Assembly (NCBI RefSeq): GCF_000204055.1
Contig: NW_006768838.1
Span: forward strand, 354,418-376,740
Reading direction: 5' to 3'
DNA: 22,323 nucleotides
DNA from: Melampsora larici-populina 98AG31
Taxonomy: Eukaryota > Basidiomycota > Pucciniomycetes > Pucciniales > Melampsoraceae
The first letter of the stretch is position 1. Every line of letters begins with the position of its first letter. Both the position numbers and the translations under genes were made by a program. Below are positions 9,901 to 20,235 of this stretch, piece after piece. The notes below the pieces were generated by a model, which saw only the letters and a list, made by a program, of their open reading frames with translations, did not search any database and was not told the origin of the DNA.

Positions 9901-10534
9901 ATGGCACTGTCACAAAGCAGCTCACAATCTTCTAGCAAAAGCACCCTTCAAGTCCCCAGCAAGGGACCCAATAATTGAACTCTGCGACCACCAAGTCCGT
10001 CTCGTACCCGACCTGGATTTGTGGTCCCTCCAAAGGACTCACGTTCAGCTCTCACTGTGTCGACTTTGTCTGACAAAGAGACTCCCGGATCTCTTGCTCA
10101 TCGCCCAGCTTCACCTCGACCCCCGGCTTCTACCATCAAGAAAGTCAAGCAAGCTCCAGCAAAACCAATCCAACCAGGAAAGGTAAGCTTTTCAATATCA
10201 AATGTTATATATTATCATTGAGCTAATCGTTTTGTTTCCTAGACTGTTTCGTCAACTAGCAAACGAGTTCGATCTTTGTCACAAGGATCTTTGGGTAGCC
10301 CACGATCACCTCCACCAGCAAAACAATGAAATATTGATGTACGTACTTTCACCAGTTAAGAGTAACCCTTATATCATATTACTTACCATTCTATTCTAGC
10401 CCTTGGAGGTACCTGAAGGTGCCGATCTGTCTCAGGAATCCGAGGTTGAGATTGTGGGGACCAGTGAACCTGGATATAATGAATCTCGGTCAATTGGGGT
10501 CATGAAGCTCCTTCAGTACTATTTTCCTCCTAAG
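9901..10534 (+). pseudogene. Ser/Pro-rich N-terminal gene fragment, broken
   Basis: Three exons with clean GT-AG borders stay in phase: 9901-10182, 10243-10338 and 10400-10534 (171 codons). The product begins MALSQSSSQSSSKS and is Ser/Pro/Lys-rich and disordered-looking, with KKVKQAPAKP and SKRVRSLSQGS. The third exon is acidic and ends MKLLQYYFPPK at a GTGAGT donor. TGA codons at 9976-9978 and 10327-10329 interrupt it. The next intron runs into the CpG-rich island at 10684, and no further exon was found. I suspect the disordered head of a rust transposase (perhaps hAT/BED type), but no catalytic or zinc-binding domain is present to show it. Confidence 0.5.
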
Positions 10535-10683
10535 GTGAGTGTTGTATAACCTCTTTCTCATACTTTTTTATCTTCATTTTCTACATGATTCCTAAGGCTA
10601 TATCTTATATAAGAGAATCCACCCGGTACACATGGGGTTTGAAATAAATTTTGTTTTATCTTTTTACTTTTCCTTTGCCTCGT

Positions 10684-10885
10684 AGCCCGCTATATTTTTG
10701 CTAAGAGCGGAGCCCCTCAGAGCGCGCTATATGGCGAAAATATAGCACTCGGACCGCTGCGCCATCCCGGTGATTTTTTTTTTTGAAAAATAGCGGAGCC
10801 ATAGCGCCTCCACCCATAGCGCAGGCTCCGCTCCACTCCGGATATTGGTCAATTTCCGGAGTGTAGCGGAGCAATTCGGGTGTTG
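10684..10885. mobile_element. CpG-rich AGCGGAGC-motif element, copy 2
   Basis: A second island with AGCGGAGC or its reverse four times. It contains a strong hairpin: 10825-10842 pairs with 10855-10872 over 18 bp with one mismatch and a 12-base loop. CGGACCGCTGCGCCA near 10750 matches the left edge of the 9393 island, and the reversed right edge (CAACACCCGAATTGCTCCGC) is another variant, so the core is probably about 10744-10884 with inverted ends. It lies in the intron after the last exon of the 9901-10534 remnant. Confidence 0.5.
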
Positions 10886-11113
10886 GCGGGATGTCTGGTT
10901 ATATCTCAAAAACCACATAGCCAAGAGATTAAATTAGTTCTTTACTAACAGGGCATTCAATCTTATAGTAATCTGAAGCCCATTTTGTCATCCCTATATA
11001 CAGGATTATCTTGACCAAAACTTGTCTGGATTATATTTAATGGAAATGATGTAGTGCAGCCTCTGAATTAGATGGCATATATTCATCTTTTAGGTTTTCT
11101 CTGGTAAACAGTT

Positions 11114-11260
11114 AGGGCACATTCACTCAAGCAATTTCTGGTGAAAAATCACATTCTGCAAAATTCAAAGTGTCTATTTGGTGGTGCATATTTCATTTTT
11201 GCATTAAAAAATTTACAGAATGTGATTTCTAGTCAGAAACACCTTAAGTAAATGTGCCCT
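11114..11260. mobile_element. Harbinger-like MITE, ~147 bp
   Basis: The ends are inverted copies: AGGGCACATTCACTCAAG on the left and, reversed from the right, AGGGCACATTTACTTAAG. The symmetry continues inwards (TTTCTG, then ATCACATTCTG on both arms), giving arms of about 55 bp. The start GGGCACATTCACT resembles GGCCGCGTTCACT at the 7998 terminus. The flanks are TTA and TTT, an imperfect 3-bp target duplication. No coding capacity. Confidence 0.75.
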
Positions 11261-11308
11261 TTGTGTTTTTTCTAATGATTGTGAAGAGAGTTCCTCAATG
11301 CTCACTTA

Positions 11309-11436
11309 CAGGATTAAACACTCTCCCAAATGGAATAATTTATTTTTTTGTAATAATTAATGGGCATTTATATGACAATAATTAATTGTTCCAAAAAAAT
11401 GAAAAATTATCCTAATTGGGAGGGTGTTGAATCCTG
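11309..11436. mobile_element. MITE, ~128 bp, unassigned family
   Basis: The left end CAGGATTAAACACTCTCCCA and the reversed right end CAGGATTCAACACCCTCCCA match with two differences. The match extends for about 45 bp per arm, so nearly the whole element is one imperfect hairpin with an AT-rich centre. The target duplication is unclear. Confidence 0.7.
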
Positions 11437-11766
11437 ACAGTGGTTCTCCAGTGTGGTTCATGCAAAAATATCAGACCTTTCCACACATGATTCAATCAGA
11501 TGACTCATAAATATCCTCCAAAGAAATGATATGAAATAAGAAGACCTTTGCTTCCAATTTTGATTGCCTCAAAGCTCTCCTGCATGTCCGTTGAGAACAA
11601 CCTCTTGGGTTCCATATCCCACTGTGGTTGTATCCTTGGCTAATTGAATTTTTGCCAAATATATATCTCTCAATCACATGACATTGATGGGGATGGTACA
11701 AATTTGTATGCATCAATGTTTTTGACAACCTCATGAGAGAAATGGAACTTTCTTAGAATCATGTTG

Positions 11767-12216
11767 AAATGGCATCATTCTTATCTCTATTGAGTGCTGA
11801 AAATACTGTTTCAAATTGTGTGATTGAACTCAAGAAGAAAGTCACAAGCTGGTCATGGCGTATCAGAAGATGTGACATAACACATAAATTTGTCAGCTCT
11901 GCCCTGATATATGATATCAATGGTGATCTTGCAATGTTTCAAAAATGACTGTGGCTCTATCTTTGCGTAATTGACTGCTGAGTCATTTTCAGACATATTT
12001 ATGTTTCAAAATCTTGCAGGGAAGATTTTGATGATACTCTATGGATCATCCTCTGACCCTATCATGATATAAAGAGTACTTGCTTCATAGAGACTTGTGA
12101 CAAAATGTCATCATCCTTATCTTCATTGTGTGATAATGGTATCCTCTGAGACTCATGGACTTGACCTCAGGACAGAGGGCGCAAGCTGGCCATGGTGTAT
12201 CAAAAGACATGACACA
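11767..12216. repeat. Diverged direct duplication (11767-11879 and 12106-12216)
   Basis: Two units of about 111 bp in the same orientation share GGCATCAT/GTCATCAT, TCTTATCT, CACAAGCTGG/CGCAAGCTGG, TCATGGCGTATCA/CCATGGTGTATCA and GATGTGACA/GACATGACA. Divergence is considerable, so the event is old. No gene is associated. Confidence 0.55.
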
Positions 12217-12916
12217 AGGTTACCAATAAAGCAATTATGTCCTGTTCATCTTTTTATCTAGTCTTATGCCACAAGAATCAGTGTAAAAATAAACAAGTTT
12301 GTTCTATTGTTCTGCCTTGTGATCCTATCACTCCTTCCCTTGTTGTATTCTCAACCATTATTTAAAAAATCTTCCAGCATGAAACAATACAGCCAAGTAG
12401 CTTCTATTACAGCATGCCAGGACTTCTCAATCAGAGATGCCAAACAAGTCTGAAGTAAAGCTACTTGATGAGAATCTCAAGCTTGCTCAAATAGAAGAAA
12501 AAGCTCAAAGAAGTTCAAAATGAAAAAATATGTGTCACCTTGCAAATGTACAATGGAACAAATGAGAAACCTGAACAGCTTCCTAGTGGCTGATTTTTCA
12601 TGGAAGCAAGGTCATACTTTGTACACAGATCAATCACAAAGTCTATATTTGGATTTCCAACAATGAATAAACCTATTTTCTGACTTTTTACCACTACATC
12701 AAACCGTTGCGCAGCGACTGCACAATTGTGTCTTCCTTAATTGTCTATCCCATCTTCACCTCTCTTGTAAGAACTAAAACACCTTCTTATAGCTTTTGGA
12801 ATCCCTTTATGCCACCTGCTCCTCCTTCTCACACCCATATGGAAAGATCGCATCCAGCTTCATTGCAAACAAACACGTGAGACATGTGTGAAGACAATAT
12901 GTGAAACAACAACAAG
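12217..12916. other. No gene recognised
   Basis: Sequence of moderate AT content with no convincing frame, terminal repeat or RNA gene. Confidence 0.4.
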
Positions 12917-13405
12917 ATGAACTCAAATGTGGCAGGAACAGCCTCAAAGTGGCCTACTCAATGCCTGGAAAGCATGGACATCAATCAGCTATGGGAACAC
13001 TTTTCCAAACAGGCAAAAAATTGTGACATGAATGTAGCAGCTAACTTAGTTCAATTATGTTGGCACTTCTGTTATCAATGAAGGAAACTACTATACAAAT
13101 CAAAGAAATGGAAGCCCAACCCAAAGTGTCAAGTAAAGCAACCCAAAGACTTGACAACTGTGAAAAGTAATTCCGGGAAATGCTACAGATGCCCAAAGGA
13201 ATGGCAGCACCTGTGTAATTTCATGGAAAGGACAAGGGAGCCAACGTTGGAGGATATAATTCTCCTGTGTAGTGTCAAAACCATTAAGAACAAAATGGTG
13301 TAGTTGAAATGTACAAATCCCAAAGGGAGGAAGCAGGTGGAGTTATTGAAGGCCGATGTGATGTTAGAGACCAAGGCGAAGTATGGAAGATGCTATCTGG
13401 ATTGA
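12917..13405 (+). other. Possible decayed coding stretch
   Basis: One plus frame from the ATG at 12917 runs with only two interior stops (TGA 13079-13081, TAG 13301-13303) before TGA at 13403-13405. The 74-codon middle block contains CYRCPKEWQHLC. Composition looks more protein-like than its surroundings, but no family was recognised and the open lengths could arise by chance. Confidence 0.2.
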
Positions 13406-13663
13406 GAAAAAGTAGTTCAATACTTTTGTTTTATGTTGTTGTGTAGTTGGTTTTATTCAAATTGGTGTTGACATTGTTTTTCCCTTTTAAAACGCTCTCT
13501 CTTCCTTTACAATGTTTTTCCCTCATCAAGGAATTTGATTTTGAAGGTAAGAGTTGTGTTCAAAATTTACTCATTTTACTAACAACTTCACAGCTAAAAT
13601 GTTTGCATTGTTGTTTGATCATCCCTTTGTATACCCTTTTATTTTTCTCTATCTTATTACCAC
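13406..13663. other. Pyrimidine-rich non-coding stretch
   Basis: T/C-rich sequence whose open frames translate to Leu/Phe-rich strings typical of pyrimidine runs rather than proteins. Confidence 0.4.
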
Positions 13664-13950
13664 AGCTTTCTCTCTTTATTATCCTCTTGTTTTTCCTTGT
13701 CCAGGTTTGTCTAAGAGTTTAGAACTCTCATTCTATTTTGATTAGCACATGTCTTGTTAGCACCAGGCTAAGAACCTTTCTAAAGCCTAGAATTAGTTTC
13801 TATGTGTATGTGTGATTATCATTGATGAATTTTATTTTGAAGCTTTCTCTCTTTATCATCCTCCTTGTTGTTCCTTATCCAGGTTTGTCTAAGAGTTTAG
13901 AACTCTCATTCAATTTTGATTAGCCATTGTCTTGTCAACACCAGGATAAG
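13664..13950. repeat. Direct duplication of ~110 bp (13664-13772 and 13841-13950)
   Basis: The two units are 177 bp apart and closely alike, including a long identical run around GGTTTGTCTAAGAG and CACCAGG near the end. Both start AGCTTTCTCTCTTTAT. They look like an imperfect tandem duplication with a spacer. No coding role was seen. Confidence 0.7.
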
Positions 13951-14027
13951 GGTGTTTTAAACCTGTCCAAAGGTTTCTGTCGCAGAGCTTCCCTGAGTGT
14001 CAACTCTCCATCCAGCTCATTTTCTTA

Positions 14028-14272
14028 CAGCCGTTGTAAGATCTACTGGCAAATTTTTGAAAAGTTGTGTTGTTGCCAGATTTAACTTTTGAAGTCAAAA
14101 ACTCAAAAATTATGTCAATTTGAGAGTAACTCAGTTGTTCTTGTGCTAGATCTGACCAATGGGCAGTAGAGTTATCAGTCTCAAAAGGGTTTGTGGTAGT
14201 TTCCGACCTCTACATTAAATCTGGCAACAACACAATGATCTGAAAATCTGCCAATAGATCTTACAACGGCTG
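14028..14272. mobile_element. TA-flanked MITE, copy A (~245 bp)
   Basis: CAGCCGTTGTAAGATCTACT at the left and its near-exact reverse complement at the right begin terminal inverted repeats of about 58 bp that end in GTTGTTGCCAGATTTA. TA lies on both sides (14026-14027 and 14273-14274). The TA target and CAG...CTG ends fit a Tc1/mariner-type MITE. A second copy lies at 14900-15143 in the same orientation. Confidence 0.8.
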
Positions 14273-14274
14273 TA

Positions 14275-14772
14275 CATACCATTGATCAAAAGACACAGTG
14301 CCCAAATTCCTTGGGTACCAAAGAGAAGGAATTAGAATGATAATTTTTCCCAACAGGAACTAGATGTGTGAAGAATAACAAATTATTCACCACTCTCATT
14401 CCTATGCAAAACTTTTGATGGTATGATGCACATTCATGAGATGCTGCTGAGACAATGAAGAGGCTGTGTAACTGTTACTTGTGCAAAAGGGCAACCACCC
14501 CCACTGCTCTAGCAGTTGTATAAGCTTATGTTGTCTCACAAGTTTAGAGGCATTCAATGTAAAAAGACCATAGCATGATATACTGAATGTTTTGCCCATT
14601 CTGCAAAACATTTGTATCTCACATCATTACAGTTGGTTGCAAGAAGCTTGTCCAAATTTGCCCACAAAACTTAAGCAATTTGGCAGTGAATTTGTGGCTT
14701 TTTGAAAACAACTGTATCTTATTGATCTCTTCCTGAACTTGTGACATCACTGTTGGGGGGTGCTCTGGTCAA
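14275..14772. other. No gene recognised
   Basis: Mixed sequence between two miniature elements; no frame or repeat supported. Confidence 0.4.
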
Positions 14773-14774
14773 TA

Positions 14775-15172
14775 GGGGTACACAAACATTTCAACCCAAC
14801 CTCAAAAACCCATCCAAATAACCCATGGCAACCCAATTGATTTTGAGTTTTTAGCGCTAAAAAATCCAAAAATCAATCAGGTTGCCATGGGTTTTCTTAC
14901 AGCCGTTGCAAGATCTACTGGCAGATTTTAAAAAAAAATTGTTGTTGCCAGATTCAACTTTTGAAGTCAAAAACTCCAAACTATATCACTTTCAGAGTGA
15001 AATCTATTCTCCTGGTGCAGATTAGACCAATGGGCAGTAGAGTTATCGATCTCAAAAGGGTTTCTTCAAGTTTTTGACCTATACATCAAATCTAGCAACA
15101 ACACAAAGCTCTCAAAATCTGCCAATAGATCTTACAATGGCTGTAGGTTGGGTTGAGATGTTTGTGTCCCGC
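14775..15172. mobile_element. Outer MITE carrying a nested element
   Basis: The left end after TA (14773-14774) begins GGGGTACACAAACATTTCAA. The reversed right end before TA (15173-15174) begins GCGGGACACAAACATCTCAA. Inside, AACCCATGGCAACC is matched by its reverse complement around the central AGCGCT at 14853-14858. The right arm is split by the 244-bp element at 14900-15143. Without it and one TA the outer element would be about 152 bp. A fragment of the same family is at 4021-4113. Confidence 0.75.
14900..15143. mobile_element. TA-flanked MITE, copy B, nested
   Basis: Same family and orientation as 14028-14272, clearly similar along the whole length, including the central AATGGGCAGTAGAGTTATC. 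TA flanks it at 14898-14899 and 15144-15145. It sits in the right arm of the outer element, so it inserted later. Confidence 0.8.
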
Positions 15173-15174
15173 TA

Positions 15175-15557
15175 ATATCTGCAGTAGGAATATATGCTTT
15201 TATTCCTCTACCATACCTTTTGTTTCCACCACTCTATTGACACCTCTGGTGAACCTCAATCTAAGCTTTCATTGTCAAGAATGATTCACAACAGATTGAA
15301 TCATGCTCAGAAAACCATGTATCATTTGACCAAAATCAGGGTGAGACAACGAGTGCATGTTATCTTACCAATCCTCTTAGCCTATCTATTTCTACCGGAG
15401 TTACAAAGCATTATTTTGAAATCAGATCATGTTGGTTTGTTGGTTTGACAATACCCCAGGAAAAGGTGTTGATCCCCAAGCGGGATATACGACATCTTGG
15501 GTTAGATGAGGATCTCACTTACCTCAACGCATGTCCTCCCCTTCCCGACCATCATTT
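15175..15557. other. 3' flank of hydrolase gene, no gene recognised
   Basis: An 84-codon plus frame (15194-15448) has no recognisable motif. The stretch before 15558 probably contains the hydrolase 3' untranslated region. Confidence 0.4.
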
Positions 15558-17003
15558 TTAAAGCTTAGTCCCGCGTCCATCTACATCCAAAAAATCTACC
15601 AATATCTTCCCCCAAACCTCAGTGCCAAAATAATCATACCACATATCTAAAAATAAAGATGATTCAATTGAGACTTGAAGAAAATGATAGTTCATCATTA
15701 TTTTTACTTACGTCCAAATTTTAGATCAGGTACGTTTGCTTTCTGAGCATGAGGTATAGCTTCTAATATTTTGGCCTGTTCTTTGAATCCGACAATCTGA
15801 TCTCTTTGACCGTGTAATGAAAGGATGGGAATTGAGGGACTGATGGCCGACAGACCGTCTCTTAGATCAATACCTTGACACTAGAAAAAAACAAGTGAGT
15901 AAACATTCACAAAATAGAATTGGAGGATTGGAGCTCAACTGCCATTGCTTGCCGCACTGTGTGGAAGAAAAAAGTGGCAGATTTGTATCCTATTCTGATC
16001 ATGATGAGAACAAGATCAAGCGCAGGACGTACTAATGACAGCCCGAGGCCTTCTCGCCATTGACGATAACCGAACACGATGTTCTAGCATCTCGAGGTTC
16101 TAGAATCATTAAAGGCACCTTTGTATCAATAACTTCCTTGGTACAAGACCAATGGTAGTGAAGTCAACTTACCTTAGGTAGCCAATCAGCATCATACTGT
16201 GCCTCCAGAAGTCTTTTAGTAAAGTCGTACTTCCTTTGTTCAGCTGTCTTCGTGTCGTCTCCTCCTTCTTGAGGGAAGAACAAACCGAGATCTGACATGT
16301 TGGGAGTTACTGCAAAGGTAGCCGCTAGAATGGCATGTTTGATCCGAAAAGGTAATTTGTCTGATTTCATCAAAATATGTTGAAGGATTGTTCCTCCCTT
16401 TTTTGAATTTATACCCAATAATGATGGCGGACCATTTTTAGGGCTCTGAGAACGAAAATGACGATATTACGATCGGAGGGCATACCATTGAAAAACCCAA
16501 TAAGTCGACCGACTTGAATTGAAGGTGCTTGTAGCGCAGATGGTCAAGAGATAAAATCAAAATTAGTCAACTGATCCGAGCATACTCCCTGAGATATGTG
16601 ATCTCTCACTCACATTGATAAGCTCTATTGTATCATTCCCCATATCATCCAAAGTCAACGGTTCATTCTCTCGACCTTTGGGAGGTCGACTCCAACCAAT
16701 ATCTCGGTTATCAAACACCACCACTACGTAAATTTACAGAGACCATTCAAAAGATGTTCAGAAGATATTTGATGAAAACACTGCGGTTCTATATCAGAAA
16801 CACTTACCGGTATGATCATGAGATAAAGATTCCGGGAATGGAGACCAATCGATCAATCCGACTCCAGCTAATCCATGGATCAAGATTAATGGTGTATTTT
16901 CTGTTTGTGAGCCCTTGGTTCTGGGTTTTAGTACTTGATAAGCTATCGAGTGCCCGCTTTGGAGTTTGCAGTAGCAGATCTGAGTCTGGTCGGGAACGCT
17001 CAT
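15558..17003 (-). CDS. Alpha/beta hydrolase, 8 exons, 301 aa
   Basis: Exons 17003-16808, 16723-16614, 16527-16486, 16397-16173, 16090-16033, 15956-15940, 15880-15712 and 15646-15558 total 906 nt in unbroken phase. The product is a single-domain alpha/beta hydrolase. LILIHGLAG (His43-Gly44) is the oxyanion-side loop, followed by VVVFDNRDIGWS (66-77). The nucleophile elbow GFSMGG places Ser115 at the end of exon 3, LHGQRDQ gives Asp243, and GHMWYDYF gives catalytic His273, formed across the last intron. Length is usual for the family. The start is the first ATG in frame; an in-frame TTG lies ten codons upstream. There is no signal peptide, so a cytosolic or organellar enzyme is likely. The substrate cannot be told from sequence. 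It shares a 470-bp promoter region with the divergent ACP synthase. Exon 6 is only 17 nt, the least certain part. Confidence 0.85.
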
Positions 17004-17043
17004 CAGGAAGTATTTCTTGAAGGAATCTTTCAAACCCCAATGT

Positions 17044-17088
17044 TGACGTCATCTCTTCAAATCAGTTCACTTGGTCCTCGGTCACGTG
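17044..17088. promoter_or_regulatory. Divergent promoter with CRE and E-box palindromes
   Basis: The 470 bp between the hydrolase start (17003) and the synthase start (17474) is less AT-rich than its surroundings and keeps many CpGs. It contains TGACGTCA (17044-17051), the full palindromic site of CREB/ATF-type bZIP factors, and CACGTG (17083-17088), the classic bHLH/E-box site. Both lie close to the hydrolase start. Use of the sites is inferred only. No clear TATA box was seen. Confidence 0.35.
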
Positions 17089-17473
17089 AGCCGCGGTGTC
17101 CTCCGGTCATCATCGAGTCCGCCGCACTCCTCTGGCACGCCGGGGTGGAAGATCAAACTGGCTCTGGAAAGGGCAAAACGATTTTATATGAAGGCATAAG
17201 CTCAGCTCAAATAGAGTACCGTTATGAGCCAATCGATTCCACGTAGATTCATCGCACTTCTTGCTGAAGTTTCTTTGCTTCGAAGAGCCATATCAAATGC
17301 GCCAAATGGTGCTCAGGCGCAACGTTGAACGCGTGCAAGCTACAGAGGTGCGCCATCAGACATGAAGCACGCCTCCAGTCTACGCCCACAGAAGGAATGC
17401 AGTTTCAAGAGACATTTGGTGAAAGATAGCGATCTATGCATTCGAATTTAAGTCACTCAATCAACTCAAGCCA

Positions 17474-18093
17474 ATGATCAATAATGTAATTGGAGTAGGA
17501 ATCGACATTCTAGACATCAGGCGACTACATCGATTACTATCAAAGTCACTCTCCTCGCGCGTGCGATTCATCAAACGTATTCTAAGCTCAGAGGAAATGT
17601 GCTCAAACGAATGGAATTCGATCAGTCATTATCCTCACCAGAAGGCGGAAGCCAGCTCATCCACTTCACCTGGTCTGCAATCGCGAGAATTGCAGTACCT
17701 TGCTAACAGGTTCGTGGGAAGTTTTGAATCACTTTCTTCGTACAGGTTGCTCATCATATCTCGGTAAACCTACAAATCAACAGATGGGCAGCAAAAGAAG
17801 CTGCCTTTAAAGCCCTGTATCCAACTTTCAAACCAACGTGGAAGGAACTGAGTGTGTTGAAAGACCAACAGATCCGGTTGGCATTCATGGCCAACCCTTC
17901 AAATCTTCAGCATGCGTTCTTCGAATCCCTTAGCTCAAAGAAGCCCATGATTATATTCCAACCTAAAAATGCGGCGAAGATCCCACTCCCTGATTTGCAT
18001 ATGAGTTTGTCACATGATGGTGATTATGTTGTAGCAATTGTAGTGGCCAGCTCCGAGGGTTCTACGAGAATACCCCAGGACACAAATATCTGA
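17474..18093 (+). CDS. Holo-[acyl-carrier-protein] synthase (AcpS-type PPTase)
   Basis: Two exons, 17474-17709 and 17784-18093, with a 74-bp intron, give 181 aa. The enzyme moves the 4'-phosphopantetheine arm of CoA onto a conserved Ser of acyl carrier protein. Motif 1 is VIGVGIDILDIRRL with the metal-binding Asp11. Motif 2 is RWAAKEAAFKAL (79-90), where Glu84 is the second metal ligand and Lys88 the usual catalytic-site Lys; its Arg codon is split by the intron. The C-terminal strand SLSHDGDYVVAIVVA (153-167) is also typical. Size and single domain fit stand-alone fungal enzymes that serve the mitochondrial ACP (Ppt2-like) rather than the domain inside a cytosolic fatty acid synthase; that location is inferred. 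The gene is divergent from the hydrolase and ends 123 bp from the convergent adenosine kinase. Confidence 0.85.
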
Positions 18094-18216
18094 GCCTAAC
18101 AAGGATCTAAATTTCAATTTTATGATTTCACAGTCAAGAGTTGAATAATTGGAGAAAGCATTGTTGAATTCTTTCACCATAAATGTACAATTGATATGTC
18201 CACAATACAGGGTAAT

Positions 18217-19762
<1,546 letters not shown>

Positions 19763-20235
19763 TTTTTGGTGGTATTGAAAGATGATTGAATCGAGGTTGA
19801 GGAATAAGAGCAAGGTTATGAAGAATGAGTTGGCTGCTGGGTGAGTCGATTTCCGATCGGCAATGGCTCAAGGTAAACAAGTCGACTCCCCTAAAGCCAT
19901 ACTTGTCGATGGGTTTTACCTCACCAAAATGCACTATACCAAGATCTTCAAAGACTGGATCACCAAACATCAATCTGATGTATGTATGTAGGAAGTCAAC
20001 CTCAACGTCATCACAAATCAAAGCTTAAATATGCCCAAACATGCCCAAACCCTCAACTCTCCACTTGCAGATCAATGTTCAGAAACATGGTGTGCGTGCA
20101 CGTATAACATTCAAGCAGCCAGCACAGCCAGAGGCATTTCACTGTTCAAGACTGAGGCGGGGATGCCCAAGAGTCTCATAACATCATAAGTCATCTCTGA
20201 CATAGAACCTCTGCCAACAAAGATTTCTGAAACAC
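19763..20235. other. Adenosine kinase upstream region
   Basis: Contains the kinase promoter on the minus strand. ATGCCCAAAC is repeated twice near 20030-20050. No further gene, terminal repeat or RNA gene was seen. Confidence 0.4.

Noticed and set aside
13447..13745. Leu/Phe-rich plus frames that look like membrane segments
   Set aside because: Hydrophobicity comes from pyrimidine runs, and the frames cross one unit of the non-coding duplication.
16628..17246. Plus-strand frames opposite the hydrolase 5' half
   Set aside because: The minus-strand exons with catalytic motifs and GT-AG borders explain this region; the plus frames are shadows.
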